Shown: one piece after another, positions 15,442 to 26,019 of the stretch
Position numbering within the stretch: position 1 is the first letter of the stretch
How the letters are laid out: each line of letters begins with the position of its first letter
Assembly (NCBI RefSeq): GCF_000379605.1
Contig: NZ_KB902624.1
Coordinates: forward strand, 116,185 to 180,184
DNA from: Rhizobium giardinii bv. giardinii H152
GTDB lineage: Bacteria; Pseudomonadota; Alphaproteobacteria; Rhizobiales; Rhizobiaceae
DNA: 64,000 bases
Direction: 5' to 3'
Program-made: the position numbers and the translations under genes
The notes under the pieces: generated by a model
The model's database searches: none
Told to the model about the DNA's origin: nothing
What the model saw: the letters and a program-made list of their open reading frames with translations, nothing else

Positions 15442-17904
15442 ATGGCTTCGCTTGAAACGGCAAAGATCCAACAACGTTCGGCAGAGGAGACACCATCAGC
15501 AAGTCCGCTGTCAGCGGAGGAATTGCGGCTGATCGATGCTTACTGGCGGGCTTCCAACTATCTCTCTGTTGGCCAGATATACCTGCTCGACAATCCGCTG
15601 CTGCTGGAACCCCTAAAACGCGAGCATGTAAAGCCGCGTTTGCTGGGGCACTGGGGAACGTCGCCTGGCCTGAACATGCTGTATGCTCACCTGAATCGGG
15701 CTATCAAGCGCGACGATCTCAATATGGTCTACGTGATCGGTCCCGGCCACGGTGGGCCTTCGCTGGTTGCTCACGCTTATCTGGAAGGCACCTACAGCGA
15801 GTTCTATCCGAACATCAGCCAGGACACGGAGGGCATGAAAAAGCTCTTCAAGCAGTTCAGCTTTCCTGGCGGCATCCCGAGCCATGTTGCCCCAGAAACA
15901 CCGGGCAGCCTCCATGAGGGCGGCGAGCTCGGATATGCCTTGAGCCACGCCTATGGGGCGGCCTTCGACAACCCCGACCTTATCGTCGCCTGTGTCGTCG
16001 GCGACGGCGAGGCTGAAACCGGACCACTCGCGACCGGCTGGCACGGCAACAAATTCCTGAATCCTGCCCGCGACGGCTGCGTGCTGCCGATCCTCCACCT
16101 CAACGGCTACAAAATCGCCAATCCATGCTTCCTCGCCCGCATTCCCGAGGACGAACTGCGGAAGTATTTCGAGGGCATGGGCTACGAGCCCTATTTCGTA
16201 GAAGGGGATGATCCGGAGGATGTACATCAGATACTTGCCGGCACGCTAGACACTGTCATAGGCGAAATCCAGAAAATCTGGACCGATGCGCGCACGAACG
16301 GCAATATGAAACGCCCCGCATGGCCAATGATTGTCTTTCGAACGCCAAAGGGGTGGACCTGCCCCAAGGTGATCGACGGCAAGAAATGCGAAGACTACTG
16401 GCGTTCGCATCAGGTGCCGATGGGCGAGATGGACAAGCTGGAACACATCCGCATTCTTGAGCAATGGATGAAAAGCTACCGGCCCGAGGAGCTGTTCGAC
16501 GAAGCAGGCCGGTTCAACTCCGAACTGGCTGCATTGGCTCCTGCAGGCCGTCGCCGAATGAGCGACAATCCGCACGCCAACGGCGGCCTTCTGTTGCGTG
16601 AATTGAAGCTGCCCGAATACGAACAATATGCTGTTTCGGTCCCCAGCCCTGGAGCGACAACGGCGGAGTCTGCGCGGATGATGGGCAAATTCCTGCGCGA
16701 TGTGATGAAGTTGAATCTGGAGAGCAAGAACTTCCGGCTGTTCAGCCCGGACGAGAACAACTCCAACCGCTGGCAAGATGTACTGGAGGTGACCGATCGC
16801 TGCTACATGGCGGAAATCTATCCGGATGACGACCATCTCTCGCCGGACGGCCGCATCATGGAGGTTCTCAGTGAACATCAATGTCAGGGATGGCTGGAAG
16901 GCTACCTCCTGACGGGCCGCCATGGCTTCTTCTCCTGCTACGAAGCCTTCATCCACATCATCGACTCGATGTTTAATCAGCATGCCAAATGGTTGAAAAT
17001 ATGCAATGAAATCCCGTGGCGGAGACCCGTCGCCTCGCTGAACTACTTCCTTAGCTCACACGTTTGGCGGCAGGATCACAATGGCTTCAGTCATCAGGAC
17101 CCGGGCTTCATCGATCATGTCGTCAATAAGAAGGCGGACGTGATCCGCGTATACTTGCCGCCGGATGCCAACACCCTGCTGTCAGTGACGGATCACTGCC
17201 TGCGCAGTCGAAATTACGTCAATGTGGTCATCGCAGGCAAGCAGCCCGCCCCGCAATGGCTGACCATGGACGAGGCGGTCAAGCACTGCAGCGAAGGTCT
17301 CGGCATCTGGGAATGGGCGAGCAATGACAAGGGTTGCGAACCCGATGTCGTCATGGCGTGTTGTGGTGATGTTCCGACCCTGGAGACGCTGGCTGCGGTT
17401 CAGTTGATCCGCGAACACTTGCCGGAACTTAAAGTACGGGTCATCAACATCGTCAACCTGATGAAGCTCCAGCCTGCGGAAGAGCATCCCCATGGACTGA
17501 CAGACCTCGATTTCGACGCTCTGTTCACCAAAGATAAGCCGATCATCTTTGCCTTCCATGGTTATCCATGGCTCATCCATCGGCTCACATATCGCCGGGC
17601 GAACCACGGTAACCTTCATGTTCGCGGCTATAAGGAAGAAGGCACCACAACCACGCCCTTCGACATGGTGGTTCTCAACGAGCTTGACCGCTTCCACCTT
17701 GTCGAGGATGTCATTGACCGGTTGCCGCAACTCGGCGCCCGCGCCGCCTACTTCAAGCAGGCAATTCATTCGAAGTTGATCGAGCATCGCAAGTACATCG
17801 AGAAGTACGGCGATGACATGCCTGAGATAATCGGGTGGAAGTGGGGTCTAAAAGCCGCTGCAGGAGTGGCCCGGAAAACCTCTACTGAAGGGGACAATAT
17901 CTAA
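15442..17904 (+). CDS. xfp: Phosphoketolase
   Basis: An 820-residue thiamine-diphosphate enzyme that cleaves xylulose 5-phosphate (and often fructose 6-phosphate) with phosphate to acetyl phosphate and an aldose phosphate. Family blocks are complete: [40 protein letters not shown], and [20 protein letters not shown] (diphosphate and Mg binding). Further on are [20 protein letters not shown] and the C-terminal [17 protein letters not shown]. The start has a strong AGGAGG ribosome site. Full length with no damage. Neighbours (ADH upstream, GH94 phosphorylase-like downstream) fit a sugar-phosphate to acetyl-phosphate route. Confidence 0.96.
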   Translation: MASLETAKIQQRSAEETPSASPLSAEELRLIDAYWRASNYLSVGQIYLLDNPLLLEPLKREHVKPRLLGHWGTSPGLNMLYAHLNRAIKRDDLNMVYVIGPGHGGPSLVAHAYLEGTYSEFYPNISQDTEGMKKLFKQFSFPGGIPSHVAPETPGSLHEGGELGYALSHAYGAAFDNPDLIVACVVGDGEAETGPLATGWHGNKFLNPARDGCVLPILHLNGYKIANPCFLARIPEDELRKYFEGMGYEPYFVEGDDPEDVHQILAGTLDTVIGEIQKIWTDARTNGNMKRPAWPMIVFRTPKGWTCPKVIDGKKCEDYWRSHQVPMGEMDKLEHIRILEQWMKSYRPEELFDEAGRFNSELAALAPAGRRRMSDNPHANGGLLLRELKLPEYEQYAVSVPSPGATTAESARMMGKFLRDVMKLNLESKNFRLFSPDENNSNRWQDVLEVTDRCYMAEIYPDDDHLSPDGRIMEVLSEHQCQGWLEGYLLTGRHGFFSCYEAFIHIIDSMFNQHAKWLKICNEIPWRRPVASLNYFLSSHVWRQDHNGFSHQDPGFIDHVVNKKADVIRVYLPPDANTLLSVTDHCLRSRNYVNVVIAGKQPAPQWLTMDEAVKHCSEGLGIWEWASNDKGCEPDVVMACCGDVPTLETLAAVQLIREHLPELKVRVINIVNLMKLQPAEEHPHGLTDLDFDALFTKDKPIIFAFHGYPWLIHRLTYRRANHGNLHVRGYKEEGTTTTPFDMVVLNELDRFHLVEDVIDRLPQLGARAAYFKQAIHSKLIEHRKYIEKYGDDMPEIIGWKWGLKAAAGVARKTSTEGDNI

Positions 17905-18035
17905 GAGAAAAGCGTAACAGGAGTTGGAAGGAAATCGCGCGGTCCAAATTTTTCATGTCGGCGATTGAGGCTAAGCTAGGCCGCAAGCAGTCGCCATAGT
18001 GGAGGGCCAGCGCATCTTCGAAAGAGAAGCGCGTG

Positions 18036-21000
18036 ATGGTGGGTTCGGTCAGTGATTATGGCGCGCATGACACCGGGCAACACGGTGGGCTTGCGGACGC
18101 AATGGCTCCGAGCCCTGCCATAGCCTTGCTTTCGAACGGTCGCTATAACGTCATGCTTACTGCGGCCGGGGCTGGCTATGGGTCGTGGCGAGAGCTGGAC
18201 ATTACCCGCTGGCGGCAGGATTCTACGCGCGATTGCTGGGGACAGTTCTTTTACATCGAAGATCGGGCGCAGAACAAAATTTGGTCCATCGGCAAGCAAC
18301 CCCTCTATCGACCTGACAATATCTACGAGAGCGTCTTTTACGGAGATCGGGCCGAATTCCGCTGTCTGGCCGACGGCGTAGAAGTGTCCTGGGTAGCATG
18401 TGTCGCGCCCGATATCGACGCGGAAGTGCGGATACTCAAGATATCCAATCATGGCACCACCGCGAGAAGCCTACAGCTGACCAGCTATGCCGAAGTCTGT
18501 CTGAACAACCGCCGGGCGGACAGGGCACACCCGGCCTTTGCCAACCTTTTTGTGGAAACGCAGTTTGATCATAGGACTGGTGCCTTATTTGCGAGACGCC
18601 GACCGCGCAGCGCTGAAGAGCAGCCTGTCTGGGCAGTTCATGTCTCGTCGAGTGCGCCGGGTGGTCAGTTGGTCGAATATGAAACCGATCGGCTCAAGTT
18701 CCTCGGCCGGGGCCGCACGATTACCAACCCTTTGGCATTGGGCGGTGCAGCGGGCCTCTCCGGGACGGCTGGCCCCGTTCTCGACCCCGTCTTCTGCCTG
18801 CGAACCGCCATCCACCTTGATCCCGGCGCAATGGAACGGGTCGCATTTGCTACGGGCGCGGCTGACAGCGAAGCGATGGCACAGGCGATCGCGAGGCGAT
18901 ACTCAAGTCTCGAGGGGGCCGACAAAGCGTTTTCCGACGCCGCGGAAGGCTACCGCAAGGAACTTGAGGATTCGAACCTGACCTCGCGGGACGTTGCACT
19001 GTTCAACCGATTGGCCGGAAGTATCGTGTTCATTGATCCGGGGCATCGGGACGCATCCGCACTCGGAAAGAAACCTCCCAGCAGAGACGCTCTTTGGCTT
19101 CACGGAATTTCCGGCGACCTTCCGATCGTGCTGGCGCGCATCGAAGCAATCGGGGACAAGTCGCTCGTTCGCGACGTGATACGGGCCCACGCGTTCATCT
19201 CCCACCGAGGGTTGCGTTTCGACCTCGTCCTGCTCGACGAGCGTGACGGCAACGATGCCAAGCGATTGGCAAAGAAGCTGAACGCAGGCCCGCAAGCCGC
19301 GTTGGTCGGTAAGCCGGGAGGAATCCAACTGCTATCGGCAGTCGGAGTTCCAAACGATGACATCGATGCGATCACCTTTGCGGCATACACCGTTTTTTCG
19401 AACAGTCGAGGCTCGTTGGCGAACCAGCTCAAAACACGACAAGACGACGCATCATTCTCCTCTCGAATGGCAATTAGTTCCTGCGAGACGGCCACGAAGC
19501 GCCCCGCCGAGACCGACACGGATTTGCTGTATTGGAACGGTTTCGGGGGATTCAGCACGGACGGCCGCGAATATATCATCGTGGTGGATGGCGCGGCATC
19601 GCTGACGCCGACGCCCTGGTGTAACGTGATTGCCAATCCTGCATTCGGGTGCCTGACGAGCGATGGCGGCCTGGGCTATACCTGGGCCGGCAACAGCCAG
19701 CTAAACAGGCTGACGCCCTGGTCGAATGATCCAGTCTCGGATCCGCCCGGCGAGATCGTCTACCTGCGGGACGAGGAAACTGGAGAACTTTGGTCACCCA
19801 CCCCCCTGCCACTGGGACAAGGGGCGGTCGTAACCGTTCGACATGGGCAGGGCTACAGCCGATACGAAAGCGACAGCCGATCCCTGCACCAGGAATTAAC
19901 GGTGCATGTTTCCTCGACGGATCCGGTTAAGATCATGCGCCTTGCTCTTCGCAACGACGGAGCGCGAGCACGCCATTTGACGGCGACGTATTTTGCCGAG
20001 TGGGTCCTCGGGATACAGCGTGAAGACGCGACGATGCAGGTCGTCTGCGAACGTGATCTTCAATCGGGAGCGGTCGTTGCGAAGCGCGCCTGGGCGGATG
20101 ATTTTGCCGGAAAACTGGCATTTGCCGCGGCAAACCAGATTGCGCGCTCGGCAACCTGTGATCGCTCAGAGTTTCTGGGGGCCTATGGTTCCGTATCGCA
20201 GCCTGCGGGTATGGGAAAATCTGACTTGGCAGGATGCTTTGGTTCGCTGGGTGATCCTTGCGCGGCGCTGATGGTGGAAATTCGCCTGGCGCCAGGTGAA
20301 AGCGCAGAGGTCGTTTTCGTTCTGGGGCAGGCCGATAGCCACGACGAGCTTCGCGCCCTCGTGCGGAAATATGCCGAGCCAAGACGCGCGCGAGACAGCC
20401 TTGCCATCGTCTCTCACCAGTGGAATGGTATCCTGGGGGCAATCGAGGTCAAGACGCCCGACACCGCCTTCGATCTGATGATGAACCGCTGGCTGTTGTA
20501 TCAGGTCCTGTCTTGTCGCGTCTGGGCGCGCTCTGGCTTCTATCAGTCCGGTGGCGCCTTCGGCTTCAGGGACCAGCTGCAGGATGTGATGGCATTGGTC
20601 CACAGTGCGCCGAGTGAAACACGCTCGCATATTCTGGGAGCCGCCGCGCGCCAGTTCACCGAGGGAGACGTACAGCATTGGTGGCATCCTCCATCGGGTG
20701 TCGGGGTGCGCACGCGCATGACCGACGACCTCTATTTCCTGCCTTTCGTGGTTCACCACTATGTTTCGACCACCGGCGATACCGGCCTGCTCGATGAGCA
20801 CGTGCCTTTCATCACATCACCGATCCTGAAAGAGGGCCAGGAAGAGGATTTCGGTAAGCCGGACGTCAGCAAGCAGACCGGTACCATCTACGAACACTGC
20901 ATCCGTGCGCTGGAGCATGGCTTCCGGCTCGGGCGGCACGGCCTGCCGCTCATGGGAACGGGCGACTGGAACGATGGTATGAATAAGGTCGGGGCACAAG

Positions 21001-21926
21001 GTAGAGGCGAAAGTGTCTGGAACGGCTGGTTCTTTCTCACTGTACTGAAATCATTCGCGACGATCGCGTCTTTGCGTGGGGACCTCAGATGCGCAACGTC
21101 GTGCCTCGAACGAGCTGAAGGTCTGCGCGCTGCATTGGAAACACATGCCTGGGACGGCGCCTGGTATCGCCGAGCCTATTTTGACGATGGCGCGCCTCTT
21201 GGATCGTCGTCGAACGACGAATGCCAGATTGATGCCCTCCCTCAGGCTTGGGCGGTCATCTCCGGCGCGGCCGATAAGGAGCGCGCGTCGAAGGCGATGA
21301 GCGCGGTCTACCAACGGCTTGTGCGCCGGCAGGATAAGCTGATCCAGTTGTTCGACCCACCATTCGACAAGGGGTCGCTGCAGCCCGGCTACATCAAGGG
21401 CTATGTTCCTGGCATACGGGAAAATGGCGGTCAGTACACCCATGCGGCAGCCTGGGTTGTGCTGGCCACTGCGCTTCAAGGCGACGGCGACCGGGCCTTG
21501 CAGCTTTGGAGCTTGATCAATCCGATCAATCACGCTTCGACGATGCAGGACGCGCAGCATTACATGGTCGAGCCTTACGTTGTCAGCGCCGACGTCTACG
21601 GCGCGCCGCCACATACCGGACGCGGTGGCTGGACGTGGTATACGGGGTCGGCCTCCTGGTTGTATCGTGTGGCGCTAGAGGCCATCCTTGGTTTTCGCAG
21701 ACAAGACCAGCTTCTCTCGATTGACCCATGCGTTCCGACATATTGGCCGGAGTATCAGGTGAACTACCGGCATGGGTCGGCCACATACCGCATCCACGTG
21801 GACAACAAGGCCGGCGTCTGCGGAGGAGTACGTTCGGTTTTCCTGGATGACCAACCGCTTACCGATCACAAGGTGCAACTCACTAGTGACGGCCGTTTTC
21901 ACGACGTGCGCGTAATCCTTGGATAG
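18036..21926 (+). CDS. GH94 family protein, cyclic beta-1,2-glucan synthase C-terminal-like / oligoglucan phosphorylase-like
   Basis: About 1296 residues, from ATG 18036 (or the adjoining GTG 18033). It matches the C-terminal part of NdvB-type cyclic beta-1,2-glucan synthases: an N-terminal carbohydrate-binding half (ALLSNGRYNVMLTAAGAGYG, WGQFFYIEDR), a second repeat of it (LLYWNGFGGFSTDGREYIIV, around 495), and the GH94 catalytic barrel. The catalytic block GTGDWNDGMNKVG lies around residues 975-987, followed by RGGWTWYTGSASWLYR. The glycosyltransferase membrane domain of NdvB is absent. A soluble phosphorylase acting on beta-1,2-glucan is likelier than a synthase. The next gene supplies the remaining NdvB-like domain. 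Confidence 0.88.
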   Translation: MVGSVSDYGAHDTGQHGGLADAMAPSPAIALLSNGRYNVMLTAAGAGYGSWRELDITRWRQDSTRDCWGQFFYIEDRAQNKIWSIGKQPLYRPDNIYESVFYGDRAEFRCLADGVEVSWVACVAPDIDAEVRILKISNHGTTARSLQLTSYAEVCLNNRRADRAHPAFANLFVETQFDHRTGALFARRRPRSAEEQPVWAVHVSSSAPGGQLVEYETDRLKFLGRGRTITNPLALGGAAGLSGTAGPVLDPVFCLRTAIHLDPGAMERVAFATGAADSEAMAQAIARRYSSLEGADKAFSDAAEGYRKELEDSNLTSRDVALFNRLAGSIVFIDPGHRDASALGKKPPSRDALWLHGISGDLPIVLARIEAIGDKSLVRDVIRAHAFISHRGLRFDLVLLDERDGNDAKRLAKKLNAGPQAALVGKPGGIQLLSAVGVPNDDIDAITFAAYTVFSNSRGSLANQLKTRQDDASFSSRMAISSCETATKRPAETDTDLLYWNGFGGFSTDGREYIIVVDGAASLTPTPWCNVIANPAFGCLTSDGGLGYTWAGNSQLNRLTPWSNDPVSDPPGEIVYLRDEETGELWSPTPLPLGQGAVVTVRHGQGYSRYESDSRSLHQELTVHVSSTDPVKIMRLALRNDGARARHLTATYFAEWVLGIQREDATMQVVCERDLQSGAVVAKRAWADDFAGKLAFAAANQIARSATCDRSEFLGAYGSVSQPAGMGKSDLAGCFGSLGDPCAALMVEIRLAPGESAEVVFVLGQADSHDELRALVRKYAEPRRARDSLAIVSHQWNGILGAIEVKTPDTAFDLMMNRWLLYQVLSCRVWARSGFYQSGGAFGFRDQLQDVMALVHSAPSETRSHILGAAARQFTEGDVQHWWHPPSGVGVRTRMTDDLYFLPFVVHHYVSTTGDTGLLDEHVPFITSPILKEGQEEDFGKPDVSKQTGTIYEHCIRALEHGFRLGRHGLPLMGTGDWNDGMNKVGAQGRGESVWNGWFFLTVLKSFATIASLRGDLRCATSCLERAEGLRAALETHAWDGAWYRRAYFDDGAPLGSSSNDECQIDALPQAWAVISGAADKERASKAMSAVYQRLVRRQDKLIQLFDPPFDKGSLQPGYIKGYVPGIRENGGQYTHAAAWVVLATALQGDGDRALQLWSLINPINHASTMQDAQHYMVEPYVVSADVYGAPPHTGRGGWTWYTGSASWLYRVALEAILGFRRQDQLLSIDPCVPTYWPEYQVNYRHGSATYRIHVDNKAGVCGGVRSVFLDDQPLTDHKVQLTSDGRFHDVRVILG

Positions 21927-21930
21927 ACAT

Positions 21931-23250
21931 ATGCCTCAAATGCTTTCGACAGACCCTGAGCTGCATCGGATGCCGACCGAAGAGGACCTCGGCCGGCTGC
22001 AGTTCACCACGCTGCTGTATTATCTTCATTGCACCAATCCCGACAATGGGCTTGTTCGCGATAAGACTGAGCTCGATGCTCCGGCGAGTATCGCCGCATG
22101 CGGGATGGCGCTGGCAACGATTCCGGTCATCGTGGAGCGCGGCATCGTAATCCGCAAGTTTGCAGCCAAGATCGCCCGAAAGCGACTGGAATTTCTGCTG
22201 GGATGCCCCCAGGGGCCGGAACCTGACGCGTCGGGGTACAAGGGCTTCTTCTATCATTTCCTCGATGTGGAGACGGGACGTCGGGTCTGGCAGTGCGAAT
22301 TGTCCACCATCGATTCAGCTTTCCTGTTCGCCGGAGCATTGACCGTTGCTACCTATTTTGACGGCGAGACTGCCGATGAGGTCGAAATACGCCAGCTTGC
22401 TACTGCGCTCTACGAACGGGCGGACTGGAACTGGGCCTGCGATCACGGACTTACTCTGACCCACGGATGGCGCCCAGAAAGCGGGTTCATCCCCTATCGC
22501 TGGCGCGGATACGACGAGGGCCTGCTACTTTACATTCTCGGGCTGGGGTCGCCGACCCACCCACTGCCGCCCGAGGCTTATTCCGCCTATACCGAAAGCT
22601 ACGAATGGAGAAACATCTACGGGCGCGAACTGCTCTACTCGGGACCGCTCTTTACCCACCAGCTCTCGCATATGTGGATCGATTTCCACGGTATCCGCGA
22701 CGAATTCATGCGCGACCACGACAGCGACTACTTCCGGAACAGCCGGCATGCGACCTACGTGCAGCAGGAATATGCCATTCGCAATCCGATGAACTTTGCC
22801 GGCTATGGTGAACACTGCTGGGGATTCACCGCAAGCGACGGACCAGGCTGGTTCAAGAAGACGATCGGTGGCGTCGAAAGGGAATACTTCGACTATATCG
22901 CCCGCGGCGCGCCCTTCGGACCGGACGACGGCACTGTGTCGCCATGGGTCGTCGTGGCTTCTTTGCCTTTTGCGCCGGAGATCGTCATTCCGACGGTCAG
23001 GGCCTTTGCGAAAATGCATTTGGGAATGACGCGTCTTTACGGGTTCAAGCCATCATTCAACCAAACATACGCGATGGAAGACAGCGATACGGGATGGTGG
23101 GTCAGCCCCTATCATTTCGGCATAGACCAGGGCCCGGTCGTACTGATGATCGAAAACTACCGGACTGGCCTGCTCTGGAATATCGTGCGCCGGTGCAAGC
23201 CAATCGTGACCGGGCTGCGTCGAGCTGGCTTCGCGGGAGGTTGGCTGTAG
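21931..23250 (+). CDS. Glucoamylase-like family protein (PF10091 / GH144-like)
   Basis: The protein has 439 residues from ATG 21931, 4 bases after the GH94 stop (a TTG at 21919 would overlap it). It carries the glycoamylase-like domain found in the middle of cyclic beta-1,2-glucan synthases and in stand-alone endo-beta-1,2-glucanases. Conserved blocks are DNGLVRDKT, GMALATIPVIVERG, YKGFFYHFLD, CELSTIDSAFLFAG, SGPLFTHQLSHMWIDF, ENPMNFAGY-like RNPMNFAGYGEHCWGFTASD, and GLLWNIVRRCKPIVTGLRRA at the end. No signal peptide. Paired with the GH94 enzyme it suggests endo-cleavage followed by phosphorolysis of beta-1,2-glucan. Activity is inferred. A decayed copy of its 3' end lies at 9.7 kb. Confidence 0.88.
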   Translation: MPQMLSTDPELHRMPTEEDLGRLQFTTLLYYLHCTNPDNGLVRDKTELDAPASIAACGMALATIPVIVERGIVIRKFAAKIARKRLEFLLGCPQGPEPDASGYKGFFYHFLDVETGRRVWQCELSTIDSAFLFAGALTVATYFDGETADEVEIRQLATALYERADWNWACDHGLTLTHGWRPESGFIPYRWRGYDEGLLLYILGLGSPTHPLPPEAYSAYTESYEWRNIYGRELLYSGPLFTHQLSHMWIDFHGIRDEFMRDHDSDYFRNSRHATYVQQEYAIRNPMNFAGYGEHCWGFTASDGPGWFKKTIGGVEREYFDYIARGAPFGPDDGTVSPWVVVASLPFAPEIVIPTVRAFAKMHLGMTRLYGFKPSFNQTYAMEDSDTGWWVSPYHFGIDQGPVVLMIENYRTGLLWNIVRRCKPIVTGLRRAGFAGGWL

Positions 23251-23365
23251 AACAGCCGAGGCTCACGGTGAGTAGATTGCGACAAATCCCGCACATCATC
23301 GGTCCTCGAGCGGTCCTCGAAAATCGAACCTGACGAGGAGGCCAACCACCTCCCGCTCTATGTGG

Positions 23366-24304
23366 TCAGTCCTGCTCTGCCAAAAGCTGGTCCCGGATTC
23401 CTTCCAGTCGCTGCCTCTGTTTATCATCGACGACCGGCATGCTCAGATCAAGGCGTTCGAGGGCGGAAGATACCACCACGGATATGGCAAGACGGGCAAA
23501 CCATTTGTTGTCTGCCGGAATAACAAACCACGGAGCCCACTCGGTGCTCGTGTTCTCCAGCATATCCTCGAAGGCTTTCTGATAATCGTCCCAGTATTTC
23601 CGCTCCTCGTAGTCCGCCGTGGAAAATTTCCAATTCTTGTCGGGCTCGTCGATCCGCGAGAGAAACCGCTTCTTTTGCTCGTCTTTTGAAATGTTGAGAA
23701 AGAACTTCAAAACGATCGTCCCGTTATGCCAGAGATACTTTTCGAAGTTGTTGATTTCCTTGAAGCGGCCCTGCCAGATACTCCCTTTTCGGGTTTCTGG
23801 AGGCAACTTTTGTTTGGCAAGGAATTCGGGGTGCACCCTGACAGCTAGGACTTCCTCGTAATAAGACCGGTTGAATATGCCGATCATCCCACGCCCAGGC
23901 AAAGCCTTGGAGGCCCGCCAGAGATAATCGTGATCGAGATCTTCCGCCGATGGCGACTTGAAGCTTGTGACATGGCAGCCTTGCGGGTTGATGCCTGACA
24001 TTACGTGCCGTATCGCCCCATCCTTTCCCGCGGCATCCATCGCTTGAAAGATAATAAGGATCGCATAGGTATCCTGAGCGTAGAGTATTTGCTGCATCTC
24101 CGACAATCGCTGGACATTCGAGGCCACCTGCTCCAGCGCCCCGGACTTGTCATCATAGCCGCCCGTAAAGTTCGGGTCGAAGTCCTTCTTGAGCGACACA
24201 GAACTTCCGGGTTCAACCGCAATATCCCGAAACCGAAATTTCACCTGACCGCTTTCGCCGACCGGGAATTTGCGCTTCTTGTCAAAGTCCACGTCGAGTT
24301 TCAT
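23366..24304 (-). CDS. ppk2: Polyphosphate kinase 2 family protein (polyphosphate:nucleotide phosphotransferase)
   Basis: A 312-residue single-domain PPK2. The Walker-A-like loop FQAMDAAGKDG (about residues 108-118) and the following RHVMSGINPQGCHVTSFKSP are diagnostic. Also present are HDYLWRASKALPGRGMIGIFNRSYYEEVL and the lid-region KWKFST-like NWKFSTADYEERKYWDDYQKAFEDML. It transfers phosphate between polyphosphate and nucleotides, commonly regenerating ADP or ATP. It is transcribed toward the glucoamylase-like gene. With phosphoketolase nearby it fits an energy-stress module. Class (I, II or III) cannot be decided by eye. Confidence 0.93.
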   Translation of the reverse strand: MKLDVDFDKKRKFPVGESGQVKFRFRDIAVEPGSSVSLKKDFDPNFTGGYDDKSGALEQVASNVQRLSEMQQILYAQDTYAILIIFQAMDAAGKDGAIRHVMSGINPQGCHVTSFKSPSAEDLDHDYLWRASKALPGRGMIGIFNRSYYEEVLAVRVHPEFLAKQKLPPETRKGSIWQGRFKEINNFEKYLWHNGTIVLKFFLNISKDEQKKRFLSRIDEPDKNWKFSTADYEERKYWDDYQKAFEDMLENTSTEWAPWFVIPADNKWFARLAISVVVSSALERLDLSMPVVDDKQRQRLEGIRDQLLAEQD

Positions 24305-25243
24305 TTGGTTTTCCCCTTTGTTGAGCCAAGGCTTGTATTGTTCAGTTCGTACGGAGTGATTTCTGCTCTGCTAAAATTTACTACGCTCAATAGTTCGAAC
24401 CGTTAGTGGCGCGAAAAACGTGCGAAATCCCCGTTGGGAATTTACCCAGCCGATCGGACGCGTCGAACGGGCTTGCTCAACCAACACCGCGCACCAATTT
24501 CACGCGGATGGAGCGAGAGGCTGGGGTTTAAGATAGATGCACGTCTTGAGCTGACACTGAGTTCTCGGATTTAGCTTGGCTGTGAAACTACAATGTCCCT
24601 CGCGAGAAGCATTGTACTTCGTCTCCAAACGCCAATTCTCCGTTCTTTCCGAGAGGCTATTTATTCTATCATAATTGGCGCCAAAATCCACGAACGTGAC
24701 AGGACTTCAGTCAAAGGTAGTATCGCGCGACGCTGCCCGCAATCGGTCTCACTGCCGCCGTGATCTGGTGGCTGTTACGAGTCCGGATCCCTCGTCGTCG
24801 AGTTGGGCGTTTATTCTTGCAATACAATCGCCTTGGGAGCATGCTTCAATCCGCTTTCGTATGATCATGAGAAGAGATGCGATGCAAACGCCCATCATAA
24901 GAAGGTCTCTTATCCATTGTGCGGGCGCGGTGGCTTTCACGTCGGCCACCGCCAGTCTTCTTCCAAAGGTCTTGCGGGCCAATCGCCACGCACACGAAGT
25001 TCGGCATCGCGACGTCCTCCGATCGTGTTCGTAAATACAATAAAAGTGAAGCATTTCGAGAGCGCGGGAGGGCTCGCTTGATGCGGAATCAAATCAAGAT
25101 CTGATTACGAGCAAGATGCGCTGAATCGGAGGGTTGAATATCGCCGTCGGTGGCGGTCCCCTCGTAAAATACCGAAACTACACAACCCGAACGCGATCCC
25201 ACCATATTTCTTGATCTTCTAGACTTGATAGTGGAGCAACAAG
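24305..25243. other. Long intergenic region, no confident gene
   Basis: About 940 bases between the divergent ppk2 and 156-aa genes. It is more AT-rich than its neighbours. A 57-codon frame at 24861-25034 is listed separately. No tRNA, terminator or known RNA was recognised. A regulatory RNA cannot be excluded. Confidence 0.4.
24861..25034 (+). CDS. Possible small protein with hydrophobic N-terminal part, 57 aa
   Basis: ATG 24861 opens a frame reading MIMRRDAMQTPIIRRSLIHC, then GAVAFTSATASLLPKVL and a His/Arg-rich tail. The first half could be a twin-arginine-like or Sec leader. There is no strong ribosome site and no recognised family. It is listed only because it is the best frame in a long gap. 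Confidence 0.2.
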   Translation: MIMRRDAMQTPIIRRSLIHCAGAVAFTSATASLLPKVLRANRHAHEVRHRDVLRSCS

Positions 25244-25714
25244 ATGCACGACAAAAAAGACTTAGATCCGAATGTAGCGCCTCCAAGTGCCAAAGACTTG
25301 CGAATGCAGGTTCTCCAGCGGGAGATGGAGGAAATGGAGAAGGAGCGAAAGCTCAAGGCGCTGGATGAGAAGAAACATGCTGATTTTGCTGGGGACTTCC
25401 TGGAAAAGCATGTGAGTGAAGAGGAAATCGCGGTTGTCCGCCGGCTGGTTGCAAATGCCGTGAAGGACGGCAAGTTCGAAGCGATGGTCTACAGTTTTCC
25501 TTCGGACCTGTGCACCGACAGCGGTCGAGCTATCAACAGCGGCGACAAGGACTGGCCCCAGACCCTTCAAGGCAAGGCAAAGGAGTTCTTCGAACGATAC
25601 CAGACATTCGGTAAGCCTCAAGGCTACAAGATGAAAGCGATGATCATCAACTTCCCTGGTGGCGTGCCAGGTGACGTGGGTTTCTTCCTGAACTGGGCCC
25701 CAGACGACGCTTGA
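25244..25714 (+). CDS. Conserved hypothetical protein, 156 aa
   Basis: A soluble, highly charged protein. Residues about 16-60 are rich in Glu/Lys (REMEEMEKERKLKALDEKKH) and probably helical. A compact part follows (FEAMVYSFPSDLCTDSGRAI, WPQTLQGKAKEFFERYQ, MKAMIINFPGGVPGDVGFFL). Codon use and the absence of overlap support a real gene. No function was recognised. It lies between ppk2 and the DUF3300 gene and is divergent from ppk2. Confidence 0.7.
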   Translation: MHDKKDLDPNVAPPSAKDLRMQVLQREMEEMEKERKLKALDEKKHADFAGDFLEKHVSEEEIAVVRRLVANAVKDGKFEAMVYSFPSDLCTDSGRAINSGDKDWPQTLQGKAKEFFERYQTFGKPQGYKMKAMIINFPGGVPGDVGFFLNWAPDDA

Positions 25715-26019
25715 GTGCTTAAAGGCAACGGACTGGCGTCGACTGCCGGTGGAAAGGGAAGTTGCCGACACCCGGGAGGGATTCGAATGATGGGGCATGT
25801 TCCACAAAATCAGGCGGTGATCACTGCATTCTCCGTGGCCTCGCCACCCTGCACTACAGGAACTGTGAGGAACTTCGCGGCCGCAAAGGCCAACAAGCAC
25901 AAGCCGTGGTTTGCGGCAGGACAACGGGCCGGCGACCGTCGCCCGCCCTGTTCGAGACTGGCGTCTTGTAGCCATGAGAGCCTACCTGTGCCGAATTGGT
26001 TCACCTTGGGGGAAAGAAA
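25715..26019. other. Intergenic, no gene recognised
   Basis: About 305 bases upstream of the DUF3300 gene. Two GGAAC pentamers occur near 25859 and 25868, but neither has a matching -10 element, so no promoter is claimed. Confidence 0.35.
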
